IMG/VR virus record: IMGVR_UViG_3300023176_001055
Location: 1 to 28,880 of that record
DNA: 28,880 nucleotides
From: a virus
Reading direction: 5' to 3' (one strand)
Positions 1-6,786 of this stretch are shown here, piece by piece (the first letter of the stretch is position 1; each line of letters opens with the position of its first letter). The translations under genes were made by a program, and so were the position numbers. A model generated the notes under the pieces. It saw only the letters and a program-made list of their open reading frames with translations, searched no databases and had not been told where the DNA came from.

Positions 1-672
1 CATCATTTCCTGTAATTCAGTTTTCCATAAATCTGAAAATTCACAATATCTATAGTTTTCAAACCAAGGACCGCCTTCTGTGTAGTGTATTAGTTTAGGA
101 GTTTCAATATCATTGTATACGCCAACCAGATAATTCCATGTATGATTTAGTTCACCAATTTCTTCATCTTTTAACCAACTAAATCTATGAAGATATTTTC
201 CTGTTGTTTTTTCATCATTTACTAAATCTGTTGTTACTATCTTATTGCTTGGATGTCCGCAGTTCCATAATACAACACTCGACCAGTTCTTTCGTGGATA
301 CACAGTTTGTTTTTGTCCATCCATCTTAAATCCTTCTTCAACTTTGTAATCGTGTTGTACACACATAACTGCATATTTGTCATCTGCTTGATCAAACAAT
401 TCTTTAATGTCTGTTGTAAGAATCATATCACAATCCATAAACAATGCCCACCCATTAAAGTTAGCAAGTTCTGGAATAAGAAATCTAGTGAATGTAAATT
501 CTGTTGATGCTAGTTTATCAACAGGGCGGGTATACCATCCTGCTTCTCTTAATTCGTTTTGTTTTAGCGGGTGTACTTCCGCATTAGGTTGTCTGCTTAC
601 AATACTGTGTTTGCATACCTGGTACGCAATATCTTCTCTAGTATCGTAGCCGACATATACTTTTAGTTCCAT
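1..672 (-). CDS. Glycosyltransferase with DxD motif (C-terminus cut by window edge)
   Basis: The frame is open for 224 codons from an ATG at 672 to the window edge, with no stop, so the C-terminus lies outside. The N-terminus has a short Rossmann-like strand (KVYVGYD), and residues 78-84 read FMDCDMI, a DxD motif (D80, D82) of the kind that binds Mn and the nucleotide-sugar in GT-A glycosyltransferases. An N-rich VLWNCGHPS region and a later H-x-G-G-P-W segment fit the GT8-like/capsular transferase style seen in marine myoviruses. Likely role: adding a sugar to a host or virion glycan in the cytoplasm. The start overlaps the stop of the upstream gene by 10 bp, so it is the third gene of a minus-strand glycan operon. 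The acceptor and sugar cannot be read from the sequence. Confidence 0.8.
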   Translation of the reverse strand, partial: MELKVYVGYDTREDIAYQVCKHSIVSRQPNAEVHPLKQNELREAGWYTRPVDKLASTEFTFTRFLIPELANFNGWALFMDCDMILTTDIKELFDQADDKYAVMCVQHDYKVEEGFKMDGQKQTVYPRKNWSSVVLWNCGHPSNKIVTTDLVNDEKTTGKYLHRFSWLKDEEIGELNHTWNYLVGVYNDIETPKLIHYTEGGPWFENYRYCEFSDLWKTELQEMM

Positions 673-1469
673 TGTTCCTCCAACATCCTTTTGGCTTTGC
701 CGGTTCTTAGTTCGCTTACATGGTATTGACCATATGATAGATGGCAACCCCATTTAAATACTTCATCCGTGTCCGGATAATATGGTGTTTCTATTTTAGT
801 TATGTCATTACAACCGATCGCAGCAGCAGCACTAGTAGGTGCTAAAGGAAACACCGGTATACCATGAAATACAGCTTCGACTGCTGCATTACTGTTATAC
901 GTAACTAAAGCAAATACATCCTTGTTTAATGCTTCTTCTAACGTATCAGTTAAACGATTAATTCTTAACTTATCTCTTTGCCTAACTTCGATTGGTCTGT
1001 CTGTATAACTCTTTAATGTGTTAACAGTTTTTGAAATCCAATCATCTAAATCCTGTCCGTAAAATTTCATAGGCTTTTCGTCAGGTGCAGCAATTAAAAT
1101 TTTTCTGCCTCCCTTTTTCATTTTATTAATCTTTTTGTTAAACTGTTTAAATCTATCACTCGGCCTATCAATAATTTTTGAATGTTGAAGATCATTCTTT
1201 ACAATTCTGTGCCAGTATTTCCATCCGTTAGGATTAGTAACCGAAGGTTCATTTCCAAAATATCCTGTGTCCATAAAGTAAAAGTTTCGATTGTCTTCCC
1301 AGCATCGATGTATAACTTTTTTCTTTAAAATGCCTCTTAAAACAATAGGATCTTCAGAAGCATCGTAATCAAAATCTGCACTGTCGATAGGATCTACTTT
1401 ACATCCTCTGGCAAATTCGTTAATGTACGGGTCTTCTAATCCTTTGCTTAAAAAAATCCAATTACTCAT
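663..1469 (-). CDS. KpsC/KpsS-like capsule polysaccharide transferase (putative)
   Basis: A 268-aa protein. The C-terminal part contains FALVTYNSNAAVEAVFHGIP (about residues 187-206), which resembles the nucleotide-sugar binding region of the capsule-synthesis KpsC/KpsS (GT-B) family, where a T-x-N-S-x-x-x-x-E-A-x-x-x-G-x-P-V pattern is typical. A basic middle section (KKINKMKKGGRKILIAAP) precedes it and could be the linker into the GT-B C-domain. It is short for a full two-domain GT-B enzyme. The start overlaps the upstream fusion gene by an ATGA, indicating translational coupling, and the gene sits between a nucleotidyltransferase-cupin and a second glycosyltransferase. A role in glycan assembly is inferred from this context; the exact reaction is unknown. 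Confidence 0.6.
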   Translation of the reverse strand: MSNWIFLSKGLEDPYINEFARGCKVDPIDSADFDYDASEDPIVLRGILKKKVIHRCWEDNRNFYFMDTGYFGNEPSVTNPNGWKYWHRIVKNDLQHSKIIDRPSDRFKQFNKKINKMKKGGRKILIAAPDEKPMKFYGQDLDDWISKTVNTLKSYTDRPIEVRQRDKLRINRLTDTLEEALNKDVFALVTYNSNAAVEAVFHGIPVFPLAPTSAAAAIGCNDITKIETPYYPDTDEVFKWGCHLSYGQYHVSELRTGKAKRMLEEQWN

Positions 1470-2239
1470 TTTCTCTCAATATCTTCCTCGACACAATCTT
1501 CCCCGTATTGTATTTCAACAATACGTAATGGTGTATCGTGTTCGTTTGATAGTTGATGCCATTCGTTTACTGGAATATGTAAACTTTGGTGTTGTTCAAA
1601 AACACCTCTTAATTCATAATCGGTTGCTCGATTAATTGTGTAAACTGTTGCCGTTCCTTCCGCTACAAACCAGTGTTCACTACGCTTTTGATGTCTTTGC
1701 ATAGATAACCTTTTACCTGGTTCTACAGTTAATTCTTTTACTTTGGTATGACTACCGTACTCATGAATCACTCTATAGTAACCCCATTCTCTTTTTGTTT
1801 TTGGTGCTTTCCATTCTTCAAGTATCCAACTACTCGAATTCATTTTGTTCTCACCACCAACACCAAATTTAAATCTTACATTTGGCTGGTCTTTGTAAAA
1901 CTCCATTTCTGGAATATTTTCTGATGTTCGATCTCCACCGTTTGCAAAAATAATTTGGGTATTTGAAGATGTTGTTGCCATTGTTTTGTATATAGCGCCA
2001 GTAGCACTACCGTCACTGTCGTCAAATGAAATAACTTTGTCTACTACACTTAATTCTTTTATAATAGCGACTCTTTCTGCCATAGGCATAAAAGGACGAC
2101 CTTTTTTATTAGTAAGCCATTCATCAGAATTTAAACCTACCCAAAGTTCGTCACCTAGTTTCTTCGCTGCTTTAAAATATTCGATATGCCCTGAATGTAA
2201 TGGATCAAAACCTCCAGTAACTAATACAATTGTTTTCAT
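1466..2239 (-). CDS. Nucleotidyltransferase fused to phosphomannose-isomerase-type cupin
   Basis: A 257-aa two-domain protein. Residues 1-140 are a cytidylyltransferase-like domain: GGFDPLHSGH at 9-18 is the HxGH nucleotide-binding motif, and SSSWIL near 135-140 resembles the second conserved motif (ISST-type) of RfaE/HldE-like enzymes. Residues 150-257 are a type-II mannose-6-phosphate isomerase cupin: PGKRLSMQRHQKRSEHW (174-190) carries the metal-ligand His/Glu pattern, and HQLSNE followed by VEIQYGEDCVEEDIER matches the conserved C-terminal motif. Known family roles are activating a sugar phosphate (NMP transfer) and isomerising or binding a sugar phosphate. The fusion suggests supply of an activated sugar to the two transferases downstream. 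A late-promoter-like box lies 25-32 nt upstream, with a weak AAAGG ribosome site. The substrate is unknown. Confidence 0.8.
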   Translation of the reverse strand: MKTIVLVTGGFDPLHSGHIEYFKAAKKLGDELWVGLNSDEWLTNKKGRPFMPMAERVAIIKELSVVDKVISFDDSDGSATGAIYKTMATTSSNTQIIFANGGDRTSENIPEMEFYKDQPNVRFKFGVGGENKMNSSSWILEEWKAPKTKREWGYYRVIHEYGSHTKVKELTVEPGKRLSMQRHQKRSEHWFVAEGTATVYTINRATDYELRGVFEQHQSLHIPVNEWHQLSNEHDTPLRIVEIQYGEDCVEEDIERK

Positions 2240-2263
2240 GTTATAACCTTTGAAATGCTAGTA

Positions 2264-2271
2264 ATATTTAT
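2264..2271 (-). promoter_or_regulatory. Late-promoter-like box for the glycan operon
   Basis: The minus strand reads ATAAATAT (CATAAATA if shifted by one), close to the T4 late box TATAAATA. It lies about 25 nt before the ATG at 2239, with AAAGG between. It is divergent from the box at 2288-2295, so a 77-bp gap drives both cassettes. Confidence 0.55.
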
Positions 2272-2287
2272 GTGCGTAGTTAATGCG

Positions 2288-2295
2288 ATAAATAT
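2288..2295 (+). promoter_or_regulatory. Late-promoter-like box for the kinase-sulfotransferase operon
   Basis: ATAAATAT in the context GCGATAAATATTAA. The expected start site leaves a leader of roughly 16 nt that contains a GCAGGAAA ribosome site before the ATG at 2317. Confidence 0.55.
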
Positions 2296-2316
2296 TAAAA
2301 TGGCAGGAAATTTCAA

Positions 2317-2766
2317 ATGAAAATATTAATATGCGGGTTACCCGGAAGTGGAAAAACAACTTTGGCAAAACCATTTGCTGAATTAATAGGCGGAATACAC
2401 ATTAATGCTGATCAAGTTAGAGAGCATTATAAAGATTGGGATTTTAGTTTGGAAGGTAGAATTAGGCAAGCACAACGTATGCGTCATTTAGCAGATGGCA
2501 TTGTTATGGCAGGTAAAATTGCTGTTGCAGATTTTGTTTGTCCTACGAAAGGTGCAAGATCAGAGTTTGATGCAGATTATACAATCTGGATGGATACTAT
2601 CAAAGAAGGTCGATATGATGATACTAATAAAATGTTTGTTCCATTAGAGAAAGGTGAATACAACTATCATGTTTCTCAATGGTTCAATGATACTCATCAA
2701 CAACTATTAAAAGTAGTAACTAACTACATTAATAACAAAAATGGAAAACATACAGAGAGGTTATAA
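2317..2766 (+). CDS. Adenylylsulfate kinase-like P-loop kinase
   Basis: A 149-aa cytoplasmic kinase. Residues 7-15 (GLPGSGKTT) are the Walker A loop. HINADQVREHY (about 28-38) corresponds to the D-x-x-R substrate region of APS kinase, and the segment ADGIVMAGKIAVADFVCPTK followed by GAR matches the conserved A-x-x-G-x-x-V-x-x-x-F-x-x-P-x-x-x-x-R stretch of CysC. Known CysC enzymes phosphorylate adenylylsulfate to PAPS, the sulfate donor for sulfotransferases. It is shorter than bacterial CysC (about 200 aa), and the CysC lid is reduced. It is the first gene of a three-gene plus-strand operon, joined to the next by TAATG and ending in a sulfotransferase, which supports the PAPS role. An alternative is a generic small-molecule kinase. 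Confidence 0.75.
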   Translation: MKILICGLPGSGKTTLAKPFAELIGGIHINADQVREHYKDWDFSLEGRIRQAQRMRHLADGIVMAGKIAVADFVCPTKGARSEFDADYTIWMDTIKEGRYDDTNKMFVPLEKGEYNYHVSQWFNDTHQQLLKVVTNYINNKNGKHTERL

Positions 2767-3155
2767 TGTTTGATTTAAAAAAGCCTACAGTGCAGTTATT
2801 AGGAAGATGGCAGCCTTGGCATAAAGGACACACTGAATTATTTAGAAAGGCTCTAGCAAAAACAGGCCAAGTTTGTGTAATGGTCAGAGATGTACACGGT
2901 GTTGATGCTGGTATGGGAAATGATGACAATCCGTTCGAACATACCGAAGTTGTAATTAATATTCAAGCCGCATTACTTGCAGAAGGATATACACACGGTG
3001 TAGAATATATTCTAGTTCAAGTACCAAATATAGTTGATATTAGTTATGGAAGAGGAGTAGGTTATACATTTACTCAACACGATTTAGGTGAAGACATACA
3101 TAATATCAGCGCAACAGACATACGTGCAGAAATGAGGTCTCAAGGCAAACTTTAA
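2766..3155 (+). CDS. NadM/ATP-sulfurylase-like nucleotidyltransferase
   Basis: A 129-aa single-domain nucleotidyltransferase of the HxGH superfamily. GRWQPWHKGHTELF near the N-terminus is the GRFQPxHxGH motif, the middle has DNPFEHTEVV (compare NPFTAGER of archaeal NMN adenylyltransferases), and the C-terminus has ISATDIRAEM, the ISGTxxR motif shared by NadM and ATP sulfurylase. The family moves AMP or CMP onto a phosphorylated or sulfated acceptor. Its position between an APS-kinase-like gene and a sulfotransferase suggests it could make APS from ATP and sulfate, but at 129 aa it lacks most of a classical ATP sulfurylase, and the NadM resemblance is at least as strong. Stop and start codons are fused (TAATG) on both sides. 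Confidence 0.7.
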   Translation: MFDLKKPTVQLLGRWQPWHKGHTELFRKALAKTGQVCVMVRDVHGVDAGMGNDDNPFEHTEVVINIQAALLAEGYTHGVEYILVQVPNIVDISYGRGVGYTFTQHDLGEDIHNISATDIRAEMRSQGKL

Positions 3156-3688
3156 TGGCAATACTTGTTAAAGAACCTAAAAGATTCACATACATACACA
3201 TTCCTAAAACTGCTGGTACAAGTGTTACAAATGCGTTATTATCTATAGGTGGTGAACTAATTGGACGTAAACATTCTCCTAGATCTGTATTAAAAGAAGA
3301 TTTAGGTTTTGTATTCACTATAGTTAGAAACCCGTGGGAAAGAATTGTTAGTGGTTGGACGCACGATAAAAAAGCATCATGGCGTAGCAAATATCCAATG
3401 CTAGAAAAAGAGTTTAACGATGGTATATATGAATATTTGGAAGTAAGAAAAACTTTAAAACATTCACAATTAAATTATATCAATAAAGATGATATGATTT
3501 TAAGATACGAAAATCTAAATGAAGATTGGCATCATCTACGAAATATCTTATTTGTTGAGATGCCAGACCTTCCTAGATTAGAAGTAGGATCACATAATCA
3601 TTATAGAGATTATTATAATCAAAAAACTAAAGATTATGTTTACCAAAAATATAAAATTGAAATTGATACTTTAGGGTATGAATTTTAA
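3155..3688 (+). CDS. PAPS-dependent sulfotransferase (Sulfotransfer_2-like)
   Basis: A 177-aa protein. IPKTAGTS (16-23) is the 5'-phosphosulfate binding loop and IVRNPWERIVSGW (56-68) is the 3'-phosphate motif of carbohydrate sulfotransferases. The conserved spacing and the later RYENL motif, which commonly closes the fold, support a true sulfotransferase. The reaction would be transfer of sulfate from PAPS to a hydroxyl of a glycan or other acceptor. It is the last gene of the trio begun by an APS-kinase-like gene. Its stop shares TTAA with the stop of the convergent uvsY gene. No signal peptide is visible, so it acts in the cytoplasm. The acceptor is unknown; a glycan made by the divergent operon is a natural candidate. 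Confidence 0.85.
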   Translation: MAILVKEPKRFTYIHIPKTAGTSVTNALLSIGGELIGRKHSPRSVLKEDLGFVFTIVRNPWERIVSGWTHDKKASWRSKYPMLEKEFNDGIYEYLEVRKTLKHSQLNYINKDDMILRYENLNEDWHHLRNILFVEMPDLPRLEVGSHNHYRDYYNQKTKDYVYQKYKIEIDTLGYEF

Positions 3689-4140
3689 AGTGTTGCATCA
3701 TCAAGGCCTGCTGTTCTTAACTTAACAATGTTTGATAACTGCCATTGTTTAATGTCTAAGCCTTTAATAATACCTAACCACTTATTTCTTAACAAAGCAA
3801 ATTCGTTGATAATTTTTTCAAAATCAACAACATCGGCTTCGCCGTCTACGAACTTCTCAGCATCTCTAGAACTTAATGCACGTTGATAGTTTTCAACATA
3901 CTTTCTAAAGTGAGTAGAACGTAGTCGACGTAGCTCAATATTTAAATATTCAAGAATTGCTTCTATTTCTTGTAGTTGATTAAAACGAGTTTCAACAATA
4001 GCAGGCATTGTTGCAGAAGCTGTTTCAATTCTGCCTTTGATGCCTGTTTCTTTTTTTGCTTCTAATAGTTCCGATTCGTAATAAGCTACTGCGTCAGGAA
4101 TATTAGAAATGTTCTTAGATACTTTATCGTACCAATTCAT
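3685..4140 (-). CDS. uvsY: UvsY-like recombination mediator
   Basis: A 151-aa helical protein. In T4, UvsY loads the UvsX recombinase onto gp32-coated single-stranded DNA. The C-terminal pattern here (RNKWLGIIKGLDIKQWQLSN) resembles the end of T4 UvsY, with charged helices throughout. Placement is strong support: it follows uvsX, which follows gp32. I chose the ATG at 4140 because it forms TAATG with the stop of the upstream gene; a GTG at 4149 would add only three residues. Identity to T4 UvsY is low by eye, so the assignment rests on both the pattern and the gene order. Confidence 0.75.
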   Translation of the reverse strand: MNWYDKVSKNISNIPDAVAYYESELLEAKKETGIKGRIETASATMPAIVETRFNQLQEIEAILEYLNIELRRLRSTHFRKYVENYQRALSSRDAEKFVDGEADVVDFEKIINEFALLRNKWLGIIKGLDIKQWQLSNIVKLRTAGLDDATL

Positions 4141-4376
4141 TAGTCCCACTCGTCATTATCATCAGGTTCATCATATGAGTCTTCATCGATAACATATTCA
4201 ACTGCTTCGTCGAGATATGTGTCAATGCCAAATAACCCCTCAATAACTTGTTCGCTCACACCATAGTCTAACAGTGTATTAATATACTCTTTTGCTAAAT
4301 CACGTTTTTTGTTTTCAGCAATATGTTCAGACATCATGTTCCAAATATCAGCGATTAAATCTTGATTCATATTCAT
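4140..4376 (-). CDS. Small acidic protein between uvsX and uvsY
   Basis: A 78-aa protein of unknown function with a helical N-terminal part (residues 1-58) and a very acidic tail (DEDSYDEPDDNDEWD). It starts directly after the uvsX stop, with the ribosome site GGAG inside the end of uvsX, and ends in a TAATG overlap with uvsY, so all three are translated as a unit. The acidic tail could mimic DNA or contact UvsX or UvsY, but that is a guess. A similar small gene is common at this position in marine T4-like phages. Confidence 0.75.
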   Translation of the reverse strand: MNMNQDLIADIWNMMSEHIAENKKRDLAKEYINTLLDYGVSEQVIEGLFGIDTYLDEAVEYVIDEDSYDEPDDNDEWD

Positions 4377-5459
4377 TTATTCTCCACTAGTTGCTACTTC
4401 AGCCTCCTTGCTAGTTTCCTCAACAACTTCTTCTTGATCAATGAGTTCTGGTTTAGCATTAAGGTCTGAGATTATCATATCTAATTTATCTCCAACCCAC
4501 GCTTTACGATACTCAATATGGTCATTGCCTGCAAGGTCAGTGTATTTAAGTCTATTGCCTTCTTTTTTCAAAATACCTTTACCTTCGAATAAATCAACCA
4601 GTCCTGAATAAGGATCCATTCCTGTTTCATATGGAATCTTAACCTGTACTGCTTCAAACGGTTTTGCGTAACGAGTTTTCATTACTTTACAAGCCGCTCT
4701 AATACCACGTACATCAGTTACTTTGTTACCGTCTTCATCTTCTTTCAGTTTCAATTTACGCATTGCTACTACAATTGAACTTGCATAGATAAAGCCTTGA
4801 CCACCTGAGATTTTATCATCTGGATCAAACATATCTTGTGATGCATAAGTGTGATTAGTTGCTACAAGTCCTACATTATGTGAACCAAACATATTAACCG
4901 AATTACGAACAAGTGCTGTTAGTGCTTTAGGCTTACGACCCATATCACCTTTTAAATCACCCTTGTCAAACTGATCAACATCTGTTGGAGTCAGTAGCAT
5001 ACCTAGTGAATCAATTACAAACAATACTTTCGGACGATCTTCTTCTGCCATTTCTCTATACTCTTTCATAAATTCTGAAATAGTTTTAGCGACATCGTCG
5101 ATCATACTCATGTTAAGTTTAAGTAATTTTTCTTCACTTGTATCAACATTAAGTGCCTGCAACCATTGTTCGTCAAGTGCGTTCTCTGAGTCAATAAGAA
5201 CTACAAAGATACCTTGATCTTGTGCTGCTTTAACAATATTTGCTGAACAGAAGTATGATTTACCACTACCTGATTCACCTGCAAATACAGTTACCTTTCC
5301 TAACGGAACACCTTTGTGAAAATCTCCACTGATCAAATAATTGAGTGCATAGTTACCTGTGCTAACCCAATCAGTGGGATCATTAAAACCAATACCAAGT
5401 CCGTCAATACTTTTAGTAAGGCTTTTTCTAAATTTACTAATATCAAATGGTTTTGCCAT
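4377..5459 (-). CDS. uvsX: UvsX RecA-like recombinase
   Basis: A 360-aa strand-exchange ATPase. Residues 61-68 (GESGSGKS) are Walker A, 145-150 (VLFVID) are Walker B, and the region NHTYASQDMFDPDDKISGGQ (202-221) is the DNA-binding loop L2 with its glycines. It forms filaments on ssDNA for homologous recombination and recombination-dependent replication together with gp32 and UvsY, both encoded beside it. I chose the ATG at 5459 because AAGGAG lies 7 nt upstream; an in-frame start at 5498 would add 13 residues and run through a hairpin. The C-terminus is acidic (EEVVEETSKEAEVATSGE), as in other UvsX and RecA proteins. Length is close to T4 UvsX. Confidence 0.95.
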   Translation of the reverse strand: MAKPFDISKFRKSLTKSIDGLGIGFNDPTDWVSTGNYALNYLISGDFHKGVPLGKVTVFAGESGSGKSYFCSANIVKAAQDQGIFVVLIDSENALDEQWLQALNVDTSEEKLLKLNMSMIDDVAKTISEFMKEYREMAEEDRPKVLFVIDSLGMLLTPTDVDQFDKGDLKGDMGRKPKALTALVRNSVNMFGSHNVGLVATNHTYASQDMFDPDDKISGGQGFIYASSIVVAMRKLKLKEDEDGNKVTDVRGIRAACKVMKTRYAKPFEAVQVKIPYETGMDPYSGLVDLFEGKGILKKEGNRLKYTDLAGNDHIEYRKAWVGDKLDMIISDLNAKPELIDQEEVVEETSKEAEVATSGE

Positions 5460-5480
5460 GTTTATCTCCTTCCATATACT

Positions 5481-5505
5481 ATAGGGAGTGACTAGCACTC
5501 CCTAT
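5481..5505. promoter_or_regulatory. Perfect 10-bp hairpin between gp32 and uvsX
   Basis: ATAGGGAGTG, loop of 5, then CACTCCCTAT. On the coding (minus) strand no T-run follows it; the only T-run is on the plus side (GTATTTTTT). It therefore does not look like a terminator of gp32 and is better read as a processing site, mRNA stabiliser or partial attenuator that lowers uvsX expression relative to gp32. Confidence 0.6.
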
Positions 5506-5515
5506 GTATTTTTTA

Positions 5516-6499
5516 TTAGCCTTGTTGTCTGTTACGAATCATTGCAAGAATATCTTGCGCTCTATTTGCGCTGTCATTACCTGCTGTAGATTCTTCAGCC
5601 GCTGGTGCTGCTGTTTCAGTTACTGGCTCTGCCGCTGGAGTTGGAGTTGCTGCTGCCGGTGCAGATGGTGCTGCCTTACTTGTTACATTCGGATCACCTG
5701 TCTGCTGTGACATACCTGCTGGACGGAAGTATTGTCCCCAACGTTCCATATCATATGCTTCACCGTCTACTGACGCTTCAAACATTTCTTTCATTACTTT
5801 AAGTTCAACTTCAGTTGGCTTCTTAGGTAAGAAGTCTGATAAGTTAAACAATCCATGACTATCAACTGCTGCTTGTTCTTCATCAGTTAATGATCTTTCT
5901 CTACGTGACCATTGTGATGTTGAGTAATCAGCATAGCCGCCTTTAGAAGTTTTCTTAATTCTAAAGTCTACGCCTTTTAGATAATCTGTTGGAAGTTCTT
6001 CCAACTCAGGATCCATTAAAGCACTTTTAATAATTTGGAAAATTTGTGGTCCAATAATAAAACGTCTAATTGGATTATCTGGGGTAGTTTCTTCGTTTAG
6101 TGGATCATCTGAAACAAAGCCTTGGAAAATGTATGAACGCTTTTTCCAATACTTACGGCCCATATCTTCTAGTGACTTGTCTTTAAACCAGCCACGTACT
6201 TCAGATAGGATCGGACAAGTAGTACCGTCATTGTACATTTCCACGCATGGAACCTGAACAATTGTTTGACGATTGTCTGACTCGCCTTTAACTCCCGCAA
6301 ATGGAAGTTTGATCATTGCACGTTCAACCCAAAAGAATGTGTTGGCTGAGTTACCATCTGGTAAGAACCTTACCACGGCTTCTTTGCCTTCTTGCATATT
6401 CCAATGTGGGTAAACTGCGTTATCGCCGCCACCTGTGTTTCCAGATGTACGTGTTTGAGCTTCTTGAAGTTTAGCTCGGATTTCTGCTAATGTTGCCAT
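5516..6499 (-). CDS. 32: gp32-like single-stranded DNA-binding protein
   Basis: A 327-aa protein that coats ssDNA during replication, recombination and repair. The core shows the gp32 order: a basic N-terminal helix for cooperativity (LAEIRAKLQEAQTR), then VVRFLPDG, FFWVERAMIKLPF, and PCVEMYNDGTTCPI (84-97), aligning with the zinc-binding segment of T4 gp32. Only C85 and C95 remain there; the T4 H-C-C-C ligand set is incomplete. After about residue 260 comes an Ala/Pro/Thr/Glu-rich linker and a short terminal helix (RAQDILAMIRNRQQG) that replaces T4's acidic tail. The ribosome site AAAGGAGG is strong. Transcription starts from a sigma70-like promoter at 6561-6589, and uvsX follows. Confidence 0.9.
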   Translation of the reverse strand: MATLAEIRAKLQEAQTRTSGNTGGGDNAVYPHWNMQEGKEAVVRFLPDGNSANTFFWVERAMIKLPFAGVKGESDNRQTIVQVPCVEMYNDGTTCPILSEVRGWFKDKSLEDMGRKYWKKRSYIFQGFVSDDPLNEETTPDNPIRRFIIGPQIFQIIKSALMDPELEELPTDYLKGVDFRIKKTSKGGYADYSTSQWSRRERSLTDEEQAAVDSHGLFNLSDFLPKKPTEVELKVMKEMFEASVDGEAYDMERWGQYFRPAGMSQQTGDPNVTSKAAPSAPAAATPTPAAEPVTETAAPAAEESTAGNDSANRAQDILAMIRNRQQG

Positions 6500-6560
6500 T
6501 TTTGTAGCCTCCTTTGTTGCCTAATGTAAAAATGTCATTTATGCCTAATGCACAATATGT

Positions 6561-6589
6561 ATTATGTGCTCTTTTATTTATCTTGTCAA
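6561..6589 (-). promoter_or_regulatory. Sigma70-type promoter for gp32
   Basis: On the minus strand TTGACA (6589-6584), a 17-nt spacer, then CATAAT (6566-6561). The -35 box is consensus and the -10 box is one base off. The leader to the gp32 ATG is about 55 nt. Confidence 0.75.
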
Positions 6590-6595
6590 CAAGAT
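6580..6595. promoter_or_regulatory. Palindrome over the gp32 -35 box
   Basis: ATCTTGT-CA-ACAAGAT, a perfect 7-bp inverted repeat that covers the -35 hexamer of the gp32 promoter. Its position is typical of an operator for a dimeric repressor. Chance cannot be excluded. Confidence 0.4.
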
Positions 6596-6621
6596 TCTTA
6601 AATTTTTTTATTCCAAAGTTT

Positions 6622-6786
6622 TTAAGCGCAGCCGTTTTCTTCCATACAAGGCCAATCTGTGTCATCTGTGTCGACCTTACACGCTGCTAAAACTACAGGA
6701 TCGTATGTTTCGCCTCTTTGCCATTCTATGTCATAACCTGCACAGCCTGACATAAGTGCAGCAATAAACATCATTCTACCTGTCAT
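6622..6786 (-). CDS. Small lipoprotein, possible outer-membrane spanin
   Basis: A 54-aa ORF. It begins MTGRMMFIAALMSGC: a basic residue, a short hydrophobic stretch and a lipobox-like L-M-S-G-C at 11-15, giving a mature lipoprotein of about 40 residues. The mature part is acidic with three more cysteines (C36, C47, C53). The ATG at 6786 overlaps the stop of the upstream membrane protein by 11 bp; internal ATGs at 6774 and 6771 are also possible. Overlap of an N-anchored membrane protein with a small lipoprotein is the layout of Rz/Rz1 spanin pairs, which join inner and outer membranes at lysis. The size is at the low end and the lipobox has Met at -3, so this is tentative. Confidence 0.6.
   Translation of the reverse strand: MTGRMMFIAALMSGCAGYDIEWQRGETYDPVVLAACKVDTDDTDWPCMEENGCA

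Noticed and set aside
307-649. Plus-strand ORFs at the left end
   Set aside because: They are shadows of the well-supported minus-strand glycosyltransferase frame, which is open over the whole stretch and carries a DxD motif.
2766-3155. Full ATP sulfurylase
   Set aside because: At 129 aa it has only the core HxGH fold; its motifs fit NadM at least as well, so sulfurylase activity is kept as a hypothesis.
6471-6665. 64-aa minus-strand ORF between gp32 and the lipoprotein gene
   Set aside because: It overlaps the gp32 promoter, leader and the start of gp32 in another frame, and has no ribosome site; the promoter explains this stretch better.
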